NCBI RefSeq assembly: GCF_032062135.1
Contig: NC_092859.1
Location: 47,721,494-47,785,493, forward strand
Direction: 5' to 3'
DNA: 64,000 nucleotides
Origin: Pyxicephalus adspersus
Lineage: Eukaryota > Chordata > Amphibia > Anura > Pyxicephalidae
The notes under the pieces were generated by a model. It saw only the letters and a program-made list of their open reading frames with translations, had not been told where the DNA came from and ran no database searches. Position 1 is the first letter of the stretch; each line of letters opens with the position of its first letter. Positions 10,926 through 24,485 of this stretch are shown piece by piece. Position numbers and translations under genes: made by a program.

Positions 10926-13900
10926 AATAAAATGTGGTAAGGCTTAATGAGTGTGAGATATGCTCCACGTAGACACAGGAATTGCTTGAAGACAGGAAAC
11001 ACAAGCTACCTGCATGTCCACAATAATATTAGGTGTAATTTTTTTTTAAGAACCCAACAGGTTCATTTTAAGCCATCAGCCAAGGCAAGTTGACTTGCTA
11101 TTGTATAAAGTGACCAGTTTGTAGTAAAATGTATTTATAGCAGAGAAACTTGCCTGGTGCTTCAGCAACGTGAGAGCACATTTTTACTAAGTAAAAAAAA
11201 AAACCTGAATTCCTACAAGAGAATAAGGTTTTATATTTAACATTTATGTGAGCAGTAAGAAAGGAAGCTCACACATCCATCAAACTTTGAACATGTAATA
11301 TTGTTTGCTGTGGAAATTAACAAGCAAAAATATGTAACATGCCTCAATACACAGCTTTAAAGCTGTACAATTTTACTAATGTAATCCTACATATTTTACA
11401 CAGGCACCTAAACGTACAAAATGTGATGACAAAAGCTTACACAGTAACTTTTTCATTTTAACTAATAAAGACTATTAAGGCACATTTAAATTAGGCACAT
11501 TTACACAATGTGTTGCTTAAATGCAATGCTATTTAGTGTAATAATTTGTGAGTTAATGCAACCCTTTCATTTTTATTGGGCTGGCAGCATACTTTAACAC
11601 GTGAGCAAACCTGCAGCATGTTTGGCAGCACAATGCATTTCGCGTGTTGTGATCTGTTGTACCATAGGTAGTCTGGCACGTGATGGAGATAATCACATGG
11701 ATATGCATCAAACTGCATTGTAGTAAGGCTCCCTTAAACAATTGTGAGCATAACATTAATATTATTATTATTATTATTAATTATTATTATTAATAATAAT
11801 AATAATAATAATAATAGGTTGAAACCCTGCAGTGTATAAACTTCCTTGTGGGGTCTTTGATCCAAAAGCATGGAGTTCCTTTGTAGGTATTTTTGCCAAT
11901 AACAAATATGAAAATTATTCACTATTGTCGTGACCACTAAATGAAAGAACGTAGAGCTAGACCAGCAAGTAGAAAAGATTGATGGAGTTTTTTTTTAAGT
12001 TTCAAAATAATAGGAAATAAGTAATAAACTTTTAGACAAAGTAAAATCTCCAACAGAACTCGAAAGAAAAAAAAAAAAGCTGACAGACTATAGCATCTCC
12101 CTTAACTGTAAACTCTCCATAATATTCTCATGCTTCACCACTAAACTCCAAACTAAAGAAAAAAAAGTTTCCGTTATATACCTAAAATAATATGCACTAT
12201 GGACATTAATGCATATCGACAGTGGAATGATCATGGGTAGGGAGCAGGCATACTACTTTGACCCCCAAACCCAACCCTCATTTATTGTTTTACTCTCTAT
12301 ATGTTCTGCTTCTATTAATTGCGCCCCCCCCCCCTCGTGTGTTTGTCTTCTCTACTGATGACGTATTTTCATTATGACGTATATGTAGATTACAAGGCTT
12401 CAATATGAGGAAAATTATTTCCATGCAGGTAATGCCCTATAGGTTATATCTCTGCAAGCCTCAAAAGGAATGTGTATCAGGCACTGTCTGGGTACCCTAC
12501 AGTATTTAGTATTAATACATTCATATTGCTGTGAGGAGAATTTTCATTTCCCCTGAAAGGAAGCAAATATACTTATTGTATCAAGATGTAAGCCTATGGA
12601 TACCATCAGCAACGTCTGTTCTTTTATCTACACTTTTTTATATAATTCTGTGATTATTGCACCTCTGGTACTATTGTTATTGTATTATTTTTTTATGTTT
12701 ATGTTACTTTAAATTATTTTTTTCTTCTTTTGTTCAATATAAATACATTTGATGATTATGAAACTTTGTAAAAAGTCAGCAATAAAAATGTTCTACTTTC
12801 TTTTCGTAAGAGATGACCAGAATACAGTTTTTATCATCCTATTGACATCACATATTTGCAAAGACATTTTTTAGTCTTTTTGGCAGTCTGTAGCTTGGGT
12901 TACTATATTTTCCTATTTTTAATTGCAGGTGCAGTAAAGTCACAATAAGTCCTTTACAGTTGCAGATGCAGCAAGATGAATAAAGGTCAAAGACTAAAAA
13001 GCTGGAAACCCCAAAAGTGGGGGTAAGGTACTAGAATAACAATAGTTACAGCAGGACTCTTGGATGAATTCGACAAAGGAACAGCTATCCTACAATAAGA
13101 TCCTGTTGAACATAGTTTTTGATAGAAACCATGAAAAATACTTTGGTGGTAGGTCTACATCTGCCAGTATGCAAAAACCATTTTACTTCTAAAAATGTAA
13201 GAAGAATAAAAAGTTATTGGCAATAAAGTGGTATTTCATTTTCTTTAACTGGGTTTATCAATGCTTTGTACAGCAGTTAGAATTATTGTTTCACTGTCTG
13301 AAGAAGGAGGTAGGGGGATCAGGAAGCTGCAAAGCTGAACCAGGATTTGTACCCATTGTCTTACTTCACCAGAACTGCATCTCAGGCCCAAGCTTCCATT
13401 TCATACCCACTAAACCAGACCTAACATACTTAGCTCCTATAACTTCTGGAGCCAGCAGGTCCATCCTAATACTTCGGTGTCTATAACCCTCAATACCTAA
13501 TTCCTAAAATTGATTTTAATAGTGTTTCCATTCTGGTTTGACCCAAACTGGAGCATCAAGATGTGTAAAGCTGAACAGGTCTGGAACTGAACAAAGATAT
13601 TCTAGCTACACTACTTGATGGTATTGTTATTTTTTCACCAGTTTCTTTTTTATTTAGGCCCATCGTACTTCAGCACTTCTCCATATTAAAAGTTAGCAAT
13701 CAACCTACTTAAAATTGTATCCAGACCAATAACAGTTGTACTGGTATTACTTAAGTTATATATATTATATTGTATTTATTTTATATAAAAAAAATATATC
13801 TATGAGTCCCAGGCTTCCTTGCCAAAACTTTTGGAAGACATAGAATTACATTTTAAGTCCAATCTGTTCAATAACCAACCAAAGCTGATAAAACATCTAA

Positions 13901-14428
13901 TTAACTGTTTTGTTACCAAATATTCTTAAAAGGAACTAAATTAGAGTAAGTGTTTTGTTGCTTCCATCAATTTCTCCCTAGTACCACAGTCACAAATAAT
14001 AATCAAAATTGTTAAACGTGGAAATATGGGGAACAAGAGAAGCTTACAAAAAAACACCAGGAAACTATTTGAATCTGATCAATTATGAAAAGCCAAATTA
14101 TGATTATAATTATCCATGTATAATAATTCCTTTGACAAAAGAGGATTTTTAAGAAGTACACAGATGGGTTTCTCGCTAATCACACAGTTCTTCAATAAGA
14201 TGTGCCTGCAAACTAATTATCTCAGAAAAACTGATTATTACCTGCTTACATCTACCTTGCTGAATTAACATGCTGCATTTAAAAAAAACTAAATTTGAGC
14301 CTTCACATAGCTCAAGTTTTATGGAGTTTTAAAAATAGGTAAATGCATTTCATAAAATATTTTTTAATGTGGATTAACTAGCATTCAAATATATCCAAGG
14401 CCAATGTAAATGTTTCGCAAATAAGCTT
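10926..14428. other. AT-rich sequence, no gene seen
   Basis: Apart from the trinucleotide block at 11,752 there is no recognised feature. Several homopolymer A, T and C runs occur, for example C-runs near 12,324. Confidence 0.45.
11752..11818. repeat. (ATT)n/(AAT)n self-complementary microsatellite
   Basis: About seven ATT units are followed by about ten AAT/TAA units in opposite sense, so the tract can fold on itself. TAA-type tails are typical of L2 3' ends, but no L2 3' sequence adjoins it. Confidence 0.9.
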
Positions 14429-14431
14429 ATT

Positions 14432-14606
14432 GGACCTGATTTATTAAGGTTCCCCAAGGCTGGAGAGAATACAGTTTCATCAGTGAAGCTGGGTAATCCA
14501 ATGTTTTTATTCCTGGACCAGATCCATTCCACATTTGCTGTATCACCCAACTTCACTGATGAAAGTGTATGCTCTCCAGCCTTGGAGAACCTAATAAATC
14601 AGGGCC
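14432..14606. mobile_element. MITE-B copy 2
   Basis: The 175-bp element is the same family as 10,721-10,925 and begins GGACCTGATTTATTA, ending AATAAATCAGGGCC. ATT lies directly outside both ends (14,429-14,431 and 14,607-14,609), which fits a 3-bp target duplication. The left arm is shorter than the right. There is no coding capacity. Confidence 0.8.
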
Positions 14607-14862
14607 ATTATCTCAAGGATGATACAAACAGTTACTTGCAAACAGTACATAATGAATATATACATAATTACCATTACCAAGACTCCTTGGTAGGTTATGG
14701 AGGGCAGGTACATTCCACCTTCTTACAGGACCTTGACTCTGGTATATGAGAGGAGGATCTGGGTGGGCCTTTCTTTTCCACTTTAGTACAGGGAAGATTT
14801 TTGGGATCAACAGACAGGTATGTCTGGAGCAACAATAAATTACTGTATGTCACCAAACTGCA

Positions 14863-15258
14863 GTGGGGGAGGTTGAAATAGGTATGGTGAAATATGTAGA
14901 AAACCGAGTTGCATCTTTCCAACATGGCCACTTTAGATGGCTTGAAGATCTGAAACCTGTACGAGGACTGGGTGAAAAGGGTGGTGCCCATGAAGAGGTA
15001 AGTACAATAAAAAATTGCAATCAGGAATGTAAGTTTATTTTTAAATCAGAAGGAACATCACCAGTCTCTTCTGCAATAAACTTGCCTGTTCACAATTTAC
15101 TAGCGAAGTTGAATTTAGTTCTGCTTTTAAACCTCCTTATTAAAACTGCATGCTACCAAATCCTTACATATCCTGAATCAAAGTTTTCTTGTCACTGGTG
15201 GCATGATGATTTTCATTACCAGGCCAATAAGGTCATTCAAATAAAAAAACAAACCTAA
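14863..15258 (+). other. Unresolved exon-like segment
   Basis: An open frame of 131 codons begins here. Its first third (to about 14,998) has mixed composition unlike the AT-rich surroundings and runs up to GAAGAG followed by GTAAGT, a consensus splice donor. After that point the peptide becomes low-quality. I do not recognise a protein family, and no matching acceptor or neighbouring exon is evident. It may be a host exon, an old pseudogene or part of an uncharacterised repeat. Confidence 0.2.
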
Positions 15259-17217
15259 AATTCACACTAGTACCCTTGTGTTATATAGAAGAAATTCCTC
15301 TGTTTTATAGCAAGCTATTTTTTCAGCTTTTGCAGTGAACTCGGCAAATTAGTATTCTATGTTGATGTTTCTGTTTGTGGGATGCACTTGCAACCTGAAG
15401 CAATAATGGACAATTATAAACAGAGGGCAAGAGTTTGCAAGATGTTATATGCAATAATATTCCCTTTAAAACAGGAGTGCTGATGTCAAATCTTGTGGTT
15501 CAGGCTGCCCTTGTTAATATTTTACAGAGTGTTTTGAGAACTACTAAATATGGTAATTGAAAACGTCAGCTAGACTGGTGGAAAGTCATATCTGTTTAGT
15601 TAATTATGCATGGAACATGCACTTTATATGGATCCTTTCCTTTTGGCCATAAACTTGGTGCATTGTAAATGTATGCCAAAATTGTTCTAATATCATAAAC
15701 CATGAACTAATATAGAGCTGTATAATAATGAACCACAATCTAATTCCAGCTAACTTTATTAACCTGTTTTTCAGAAACAACAACAACTATTCACTGGAAC
15801 AAAGACTATATATAGTTATAGGGGGAGTACTCCTTTACCTGAGGTTAGATGGAGTCCTACATTTTACTTTCATTCAACTATTCTGGCTCCCTCTAGGAAA
15901 TCTGTTTAGGACAATCCTCCTCACACATATAAAGACATGAAAGTTCATATTTAACATAGGAGAATTGCCATGGGATGTGTTATCATTCTATTCCCGAAAT
16001 GATTTATCAGCATTCAAGCCCAACATGGTAAAGGTATGAGCATGTGCAACCACTGAAATACATTGATTAATAGGGAATTCTGTGCTTTCACACCCTTCTT
16101 GTAACTGGTATCACCAGTTTCTCCACCCAAAACATTTTTTTTTCATTGCAAAACTAGAACTTTTCTCTTACTGGTACACCCCAAACCAATTGGCTGGATA
16201 ATGAAGGACCGATATACATTTACTAATGTAGTAAGGTCATCACTCTACTCTCTCAGTAGGGCAAACAGTTGTAAATGTTATAACTAATGCTATCGGGCTC
16301 TAATTCACAATGGAACTGGCTTCTTTTCCCATACAAATGAATGGGAATGCAAAAAGAGCACATAGAAGGTTGATGGTGCTTAGAAAGAGGTCAGAATGCT
16401 GGTTAAACGGAGGTCACATGCAGATAAATTGATACGGTAATTTGACTATGAACTATCTCAAATATTAGGAAATGACAGCAAAATTAGCTCATTAGTCTGC
16501 TGCTTCTCCTGTCACTGTCTGATTACAAGAAAGGGAAGGTTGGGACCTGTAAGGGTCTGATTTAGAAAGTCATAATTACAGCAGTAATTAACCAATGTGA
16601 TTCTCTGTGATATCATCGTGTTGTTCTTTGAATTTATCATGGTAGTTATAAAAACAACAATTAATATAAGCACAGCTGTGAAATACAGTGATAAATGAAT
16701 CCATTCATAAGCATTATTGAATGGCTTCCAACAGCAACATGTAGGTGGTAACACAAGAATAACATGATGGTACAGAATGGTGACAGGAGGATACATTGGG
16801 TGGTGCTTTCTCCTATAGACTTTCACTGGAATCTTAGGGATGGCAATACTAATTCAGAGCAGAGCAGCCAGTAATAACACTTCAATCCTACTTATAAATA
16901 CATAAAGGGATCCACATCAATAAAGAAAAGTGATATCTGTTTAGAAAAGAAAGCACAGAGAAAACTTTTCACAGTTATGATACCAATATTTTAAAAACTG
17001 AGATAATAGAAAAAATATAAGAAAAAAATACATATAACTGATAAATACATATAACTATATGTATTTTACATATAAAAAATATTTGACATATATATATTTT
17101 ACATATAAAAGAAATACATATACCTGGTTTAGCAGAGAAAAGAAAATCTTATCTCTTCTCCCATACAGGGCTCCCCTATATGTTTACATCAGAGAGTTTA
17201 TTTGTTTTTCTGGAACT
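15259..17217. other. AT-rich sequence, no gene seen
   Basis: No recognised feature. At 17,025-17,125 there is a degenerate repeat of ACATATA/TATGTATTTTACATATA units with self-complementarity. Confidence 0.45.
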
Positions 17218-17221
17218 TTAA

Positions 17222-17383
17222 GGCTGCATATACACGCTAGATAACTGAATATTTTGGGCGATCATGGAGGATAGTTTTCAATTACATAAATTTGATGTTT
17301 GTACATAGCGGCATAAAGACATTACATTTCTTTTATTGGAAACTTTGTCTTAAGTGACAATTATCTAATATGTGTATGCAGCT
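17222..17383. mobile_element. MITE-A-like short element
   Basis: The 162-bp element starts GGCTGCATATACACG and ends TGTGTATGCAGCT, giving terminal inverted repeats with the MITE-A signature. TAA abuts both ends (17,219-17,221 and 17,384-17,386). The interior differs from the 300-bp copies, so it is probably a separate subfamily or a deletion derivative. Confidence 0.75.
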
Positions 17384-17799
17384 TAACAGCAAGCATTCTT
17401 TTGGTGTGCAACACTCCACCTTTATATCACAGCAATGAAACAATAGCCATCAAGCCCCCTCTACTTTCAAAACATAGAACATGCAGAATGTCCAAAACGC
17501 TTAAGCCACAAAGCTATTTTTATGAGTCAATATGGTTTTATTTAGAAAGTAGGAAAATATACAATACAAAGGAAAAAGATGCTACAGGTTATGAACAATG
17601 TTGATACATCTCAATTATTAAACATGTCTGTAACAATAAAAGTACATAAAAAAACAGGGGGCAAAAAGGGGTAGCAGTAGTAGTGGAAGTAGCAGTGTAA
17701 ACACTCTAGAATTGCATGCCATAGTAGGTAAAAAAGGAGAGGGGAGGGAGGGGGGCTAAGGGCTTCAGAACCATGCAGAGGTGATACGTTCATGTTAAG

Positions 17800-18560
17800 T
17801 TAGCGCAGGTGGGGGGGGCTTTTAAGTGCAATAAAAGTAGCGTAATGTTCCCAGCCTACCCAGTGGGCAGTAAATTTATCTCTGCTGTCATTATCAAATG
17901 CTCGTATTTCCTCCATTCTCATAATATCATTAACCTTAGTAACCCAATGGGCTAGAGAAGGAGGTGTTGTTTGCTTCCAATTTAAGGAGGTAAGTTGGCG
18001 AGCAGCCACCAACAAATAACAAAACATGTTTTTTTTTGTGAGAGGCAGGGGGGTCTGGAAGAATTGACAGCAGTCTTATCTCTGGGGTTGGGGTTTAAGA
18101 GGTGGCGGTTCAAAATGTTTGGAAGACCGGACAGGACCACCAGATATGGAGATAGGACCCCTCTTTGCCACATTTCCAACAATTCTCAGATACCAAGGGG
18201 AACATGCGGTGTAAGGAGACTGGGTCTTTATACCAATGGTATAAAATTTTGTCATTTTTTCCTGAGTATATCTGCACACTGAGGACTTATGTGTCAGGTC
18301 AAAGGTGGTTTGCCAGTCCGACTCCCCAACCTCATGTCCCAGATCCCTATGCCATTTTGCAACATATCTGGGAATGTTTTTATCATGGAAACTGATAAGC
18401 TGTTTGCACAGTATGGACACCAGATGTCGCGAAGATTCAGATAGGATGCATTGCTGCTCAAAATCTGCCAGCGGTCTACATGTGTGGGTGGATAAGTGTA
18501 GGGACTTGCAGAAGTGAAGGGACTTGCAGCCTCACCAGCCATTGTTTTGGGTCACCTATT
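17800..18560 (-). pseudogene. L1 ORF2 C-terminal region pseudogene
   Basis: Blocks reading EKMTKF, a frame-shifted equivalent of the CWKCGKEGSYLHIWWSCP cysteine motif, and LAARQLTSLNWKQTTPPSL followed by WVTKVNDIMRMEEI match the C-terminal end of L1-group ORF2 proteins. The region is split by frameshifts at about 18,080 and 18,290. It follows the linker directly where the RT should be. Confidence 0.7.
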
Positions 18561-18789
18561 GCTGAATCTGGAGACAAATGTACCCTTTACTGGATCTACA
18601 AAATAGATGTTTAAAATAGATTTTAAGGCTTCCCATTGAGTGAGTGGGTGAGTGGGGTCCTGTTCATGCACCAAACAGAAGGTATTGATAGCCTCCTCTA
18701 CTTCAGCCGCACAACATCAACAACATCTCTAAGAAGCGCATCGTTAAGTTTCAGAAGCATCTGTGTTCTGGTTTGGGAGAGTGGCCCAG

Positions 18790-19400
18790 CTCCAGGTGGA
18801 TAGGGGCATGGTCAGACCATATGAGCAGCCCAATATATGTTTGAGGCTGTTGAGCTATGAGATCTAGAAAGTAATCAATATGACTGTAGGAGTTGTGCAC
18901 GTAGGAGAAGAAACTAAAGTCCCTCCCAATAGAGTGCTAGATACAATATGAACCACACAAAGTTTTTGCCACATTCGTTTGATACTAGATATGCAAGCAA
19001 TGGGAACCCCAGTTTTCCCGGAAGAGGTGTCACTCTGCGGTACTAGCAGTATATTAAAGTCCTCTCTAAGTATTAGATTGGGATATCCATAGTGTTCCAA
19101 TGCGTTCACCATATTTGTAAAATAGCGAAATTGGTCCTGATTGGAAGCCTAAAAGTTGACCAGTGTATAGATTGGGTTGGTAATCTTAATGGGCAAGAAT
19201 ATGTAATGACCCTGTGGATCAATATGGGTTTGTAAAACCTCTGGATTAAAGAGTTTGTGGAAAGCTGTGGAGGCCCCCATAGATTTCGCTGAAGGGTAGG
19301 TGCTATGAAACATGTGGTAAAGAATGGATTTTTGAGGAGAGGTACTGCATCACTTCTAAGGTGGGTCTCCTGCAGAAATAGTATGCGGGCGACTCTGTAT
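18790..19400 (-). pseudogene. L1-type endonuclease pseudogene
   Basis: Recognisable blocks, spread over two frames, are LFLQETHLRSDA (catalytic Glu), REDFN in place of GGDFN, SGKTGVPIACISSIKRMWQ, SHIDYFLDLIAQQ and WSDHAP (catalytic Asp-His, near 18,805-18,820). This order and wording follow the L1 endonuclease, not the CR1/L2 type. The Gly of GDFN is replaced and the frame is broken, so it is inactive. It continues on the 3' side into NDALLRD and HPLTQWEALKSIL, the usual L1 linker. Confidence 0.75.
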
Positions 19401-19490
19401 GTTTGAGCAGGTGTCTCCGAAGTTCTTCGGTGTTCTCTTCAATATCCTCAATCCTGTTCCCCAAATCACACTTTAAATCTGAAATTTAAG

Positions 19491-22400
19491 CTTTATATGA
19501 AGACTGCATTTGAAGCACATGTTTTCCAGGTCCTCTCTGGTAGGCAATGCTTTCAGGTATGTCTCAATGTTTTAATCTATCCAACATCCATCTAATATTC
19601 TGCATCGATCCGTCTCAAGCACTGATAACATCTATAATCACGATTTGATACATATATTGGCAGGAAATAAACATTTGAAGCTGAGCACACTTGGCTGATT
19701 TGAAATGAGAATCTGAGAAGAAGCATTAGAAAAACTAAAGACTTTATTCTTGAAAATATTTTTCTAAATCGGAAAATATATGTCAGGGAAGCAGAAGGGG
19801 TTAAATGAATAGCTGGCAACATGTGAAAATGACAAACAGATAGGAAAACTCATGAAATCAAAATTTCAATTATTAGGTTTCTGAGAAGGGAAGTTGTGAA
19901 ATAGAATATAAAATTCTATCTGCTTTGCTGTGTTACTACCAGGCACTTATTAGCTGTATTTATAATTTGATTAAGCAAAAACTTACAATATATTATATAT
20001 AAATAAACACAGGAGAATTAACTTATGCCTCAGCCTTCATCAATTTATATTTATTGTTCATATGGCAAAAGAAACAACCATTGTTCGTATATTGATCACA
20101 TTGGCAACCAAGGTAAAATGTCCATTCAGCAGACTGTTGCAGTAATGTGATAAAACATGCATAATAATGCAGCATATGTGTGCATTCCATTATACCTCAA
20201 TATTGCACCTGTGCTACCATACACAATGCAAGGTATGATAAAATTCTCTGTACACAACTTTTAAAGACATAATACTAATATCACAACCAATTAATGTAAA
20301 TTATTTCAGAAACCTAAAAAGAATATTGAAATAAACCAACATTTATATGGTTTATGGTCTCTGGTGGACAGTATTTTGTCTGTTTTTTTGGTTATAATAA
20401 CAGAATAATTAAAAATTGACAAAAAATTAGGGCCCACTGGATGTCCAGGGAACCCAGCTGCAACCTTCATGCTTCTGCAATATACTATGGAAATACTGAA
20501 ATTGGTACTTGCTCATCACCTTACAAGGGAGAGTACCTAATGCAGTTTTACCAGTGGCAATCAGGGGAATGGTGGGGTAAAACTGCTACTTTTCCTAGAA
20601 TTCTTCTTTGCCCAATACCTCTGAAAGTGCTGTGTATTTCTTTAGCAGTGGACTAGGTTGGGGAAGGGGACAAAATAAAGTTATTGTGGTTAGGCTATGG
20701 AAATATTTTAAACAGTAAATGTGCTTTAAAAGCCCTTAGTAATCTTATAGTTGCAGGCATTGTGGAACAATCCATCCTCAAATTTCACAGCTAAATAAAG
20801 CATTACATTTTTTTAAATCCTTCTTTCAGGAAGCTCAGCTTACCCTGTTCCCCCACCTAGAGAAACGTTTCTGTGTTTACATTTGGGATTAAAAGTCTGA
20901 AAGGCTGCCGAATCTGCTATCACATCTGTAGAGTTTCGGACCGTGTATAGGATAATAGGTCACACTGTGTAAGTGAGTTTACAGAGCATCAAGTTTTCGT
21001 TAATTTTATAATCCATATACAGACCCCCTAGATTTTTATCTCAAATTGATAAAAAAAAAGTCAAATCAAGAGGATCCATATGTATAGTCAATAGAGGGTA
21101 CATGTAGGTATATAGTATTGATTTTATCAAATCAATGAGTTACAGATATATAAAATAGATTATTCACATGTACAGACTTGACATGCTTCCAATTCAGTTT
21201 AAAGGAAAAGAAAGATTTTACTGAAAGGTCTCACTAAAGCACATTCAGAAAAAAGCAGCTTTGTATAAGAATCGCACCCAATTCAAGAGCTGCACATGGG
21301 ATTATAAAAGATCCCATTGCTATATTTACCACTTAGAACCAAACCTTCCGTGACACAAATCAATATGTTGTTAGAGTGAATAAACATCCAAATGAACTTT
21401 AAAATAGACAATTACACCTTTGGCCACAATTCCCTTTGTACCAAACGTGTCTGAAGGTCAGAGTCTAAATCATTTTCAAGTTATTAAAAATATTTACCAA
21501 ACAGAACTTTCATTGGCACATCTTCCGCAATGTTAGTACATATACTTTATGTTATTAAAGACATTATTTCAAGACTCATAAGTTTTGTGAGTCCTTTAGT
21601 TCTCATGTGTGAAATGTAAACTTATATTAAAAAGTGCCAGCTTTTAGAGAAATGAGGCATACTTGGAGCTTTAAATGGTTCAGAGAAATGTTGAGCAATA
21701 ATTAAAGCTGAATTTGGATGAAGGCTTTTTTTTCCTGGTTTTCCCCCTTCCCATTAATCATTATATTTCATTTAAATCATAAAGCCATCAGTAGAAATGT
21801 TATCAATTTTGAATGAAATTTTGTTTTTTCTACATCATAATGGCTCGGTAACAGTAGAACCTCTAATGTTCCACTATTTTTTAATTAGAGGTTGAATACT
21901 ACTGGCAGGCCTTGTACAATTTAACAATCCTTTACCGCAGATCTATTTACTGTTTTTTTTGCCTTTTCTATATCTCAGTATCAAGTCAGTGCAGATCTGA
22001 ATACAATTACAGTTAGAAGTTACAGTTTTCCCTTAATATTACTTCATTGAAACCAAGGTGTGTCAACATGTATGTGTGTAAGCAGTCCCAACATTCAAAG
22101 GTTTGTAAAGTTTTCATTGGGTCCATTTGGAAAATTTCAGCTGTTATGATTTAAAAAGGGCGTACACAATTAAAATATAAATTGTTTAGTTTGAGCATAT
22201 TCTCCAAATAAAGGAAAGCAACATTTCTTCCTACATATACTGGCCCTGATCATACAATTGTTAGTGGGGGTAAGACAGGCTGCATCATATGCAGGACAGG
22301 AGAAATGTGTAATAATAAAATAAGAGATGTTATTTACTGTTAACATAGAAATGCCAAATTATGCACTACTTTTAGCAACTCTACAAAACTTATCCACGCT

Positions 22401-24340
22401 AAAACATCACTAGTCCCAAACAACCAAAGGCATATGAGACAGCACCACTAATCAATAAATAGGAAGAGATCACTGTAATGTAATACATATTCCTATAGAT
22501 TGGTTTAAAACTGGAGAAGTGGAAGTTGTTCCATGAAGCCTAGCTGACACTGTTGCAAATGAATCTCTGCAAGATCAGTCTGTTTTGCATTTCAATCCTA
22601 TCCTTGAACTCTGTTCATTTGTGCAATCACATTTTTTGTATTTTTACTACCCACATGCTTAAATGCTATCTTCTTCTTGGCTCTTATTGAGAAGTGATGA
22701 TAGATACTTCCTCTTAAGCCAGGCCTGGGATGTCTATTAAAAACTTGCTCATTGCACTTATGATAAAACTTATAAGAATTTGTATCCAAGCTCTTGTACC
22801 CACAACTCTGTTCCAGTTATGGTTTCCTTGCATGCTGAATATTGTACAATTCTTCCTCCCTGCCTGCTGTCTGCTGGTGTCATTCTATGTGTAACTAAAT
22901 GCCACTTTTGGCTGTAATCCACTGCAAAGCACATCATTGTTAACAGGGTGCTCTGGTGAACATTGACACCTAGCAAATGCAGGACCAGATCTAAGGAACC
23001 ACCAGAGGATCCACTACATCTATGACAGATCTTCTCTTTAAAGCAAAACTCTGGGACAATATTGTCTGAATATTGGAGCCATGTATTGTTATTTGAATCT
23101 TGGTGTGTTTTGTGTATTTATGTATCTATGCAGTAATCCAGCATGAAACTGTAATGGGTGTGCCTGCTGGGTCTCTTCCACAGCTCTGCAAGTTATGTTC
23201 AGCATAGTGATGATGCCATTGCTGCTTTTTTTATGACAATAACTCTGTTTGCAAAGGCATTTGGTTCACATAATGGATGTATATCATATGTGTCTATTTA
23301 AAAATATACATGAATAGAAGGTTTTTGTGCCGGAAATCTAGATAACACATAAACCGCACCCAACAAGCACTAAAGAAAGTTTTATTTAACGCACAACTGC
23401 ATAAATAGCAGCTATTACATATAAACTTATGATGTGTGACATTGAGTTTTTTTTTGTTGCATGAAAACCTGGCAAGTATGGAATGTATTAGAAAACAACT
23501 GAAAAGTCAGTTTCTGAAGATGAGGTGTTGGAGGCAAGAAAAAAGCGGCAAGTGTAAGGATTAAAGCTACCAAAATGTATTTTGGTTGTTTCCAGTATGA
23601 AGTAATAGGTATCTAAAGGAGTTTAGGAAAACACAACCAGTAAACCAGTATAGGGTCAATAGCACCCATGTCTGAATGATGGGGGTAGTCAGTTGGGTCC
23701 ATTCCCACAGAGGAGTTATCATTGGATACAGATCATCCTAATGATGATTTAGATCCCCGAAGACCATCCTCTCAAGGCAAAGGGCACAGACTTTAGCCTG
23801 TCATATGGAGACACAAGTCAAAGACATTCCAAGCTTGGACTCAGATTAAAGATTTTATCCTATGTGAATAAAGCCTTCCGGCCCTCTTACACATTACTGT
23901 ATTGCATGACCAAACCTATCACTTCATTGGAGTTTGGCCATAGAAAAAGCAGTAGATTGTACTTTTTACTCTGAAGTACAATCTCCTAAATGTTACCTTG
24001 AAAACAAACTCTATATTGTCCCAAATTTATGTGAAAGGGGGTAAGAGAGACAGTGCATGAAAGACAGACCTGCATTTGCAGAGTTACAGTGCAAATTTCT
24101 GCCACATATGGATGGTAGACTGCCTAAGTGTGTAAGGGGCAAATGTTAACAATAACTCATTATAGCCCCTTTCAGCCTTTTGGTGCTTAGATTGTTGTTT
24201 GGGAAGCTGTCAAAATTTACCTTTACGGTAACGCTGTAAGGGTGATCATCACAACATTTCTATTACTGTACATCATGTAGAAGGATAGATGCACGTGTGT
24301 CATTTGGATAGGGCAGTGATCGCAGCAAGCAGTATTGTAT
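19491..24340. other. Long unique AT-rich stretch, no gene seen
   Basis: No exon, RNA gene or transposon edge was recognised. The segment 21,640-21,860 has a high-complexity, homeodomain-site-rich look (TTAATCAT, ATTTAAATCATAAA) and could be conserved non-coding DNA; this cannot be tested here. Confidence 0.4.
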
Positions 24341-24439
24341 GAAGAAGGTAGGTTTAAATTTCAGTGAACCCAAAATGTGTGTTTTTTCTAAATGTATGGT
24401 TATCTTCTATTTAAGATTTATTTAGGAACGAGAATATAT

Positions 24440-24482
24440 TTAGGATCTTCCAACGAGAAGAATTGCACGTGTGTATGCAGCT
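24440..24482. mobile_element. Solitary MITE-A-type terminus
   Basis: CCAACGAGAAGAATTGCACG runs into TGTGTATGCAGCT and then TAA, matching the right end of the other MITE-A copies. The opposite terminus could not be located; GCACGTGTGTC near 24,292 may be a scrap of it. Confidence 0.5.
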
Positions 24483-24485
24483 TAA

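Larger units (their letters stand above)
17640..19490 (-). mobile_element. L1-like LINE with the RT core deleted
   Basis: On the minus strand the order is an ORF1-like coiled-coil scrap (about 19,470-19,400), endonuclease (about 19,400-18,790), post-endonuclease linker (about 18,760-18,600), then directly the C-terminal region of ORF2 (about 18,550-17,805) and a G/C-run-containing 3' untranslated segment. The RT palm is absent between linker and C-terminus, and a second deletion joins ORF1 to the endonuclease. Many frameshifts are present. The 3' limit is approximate. Confidence 0.75.
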
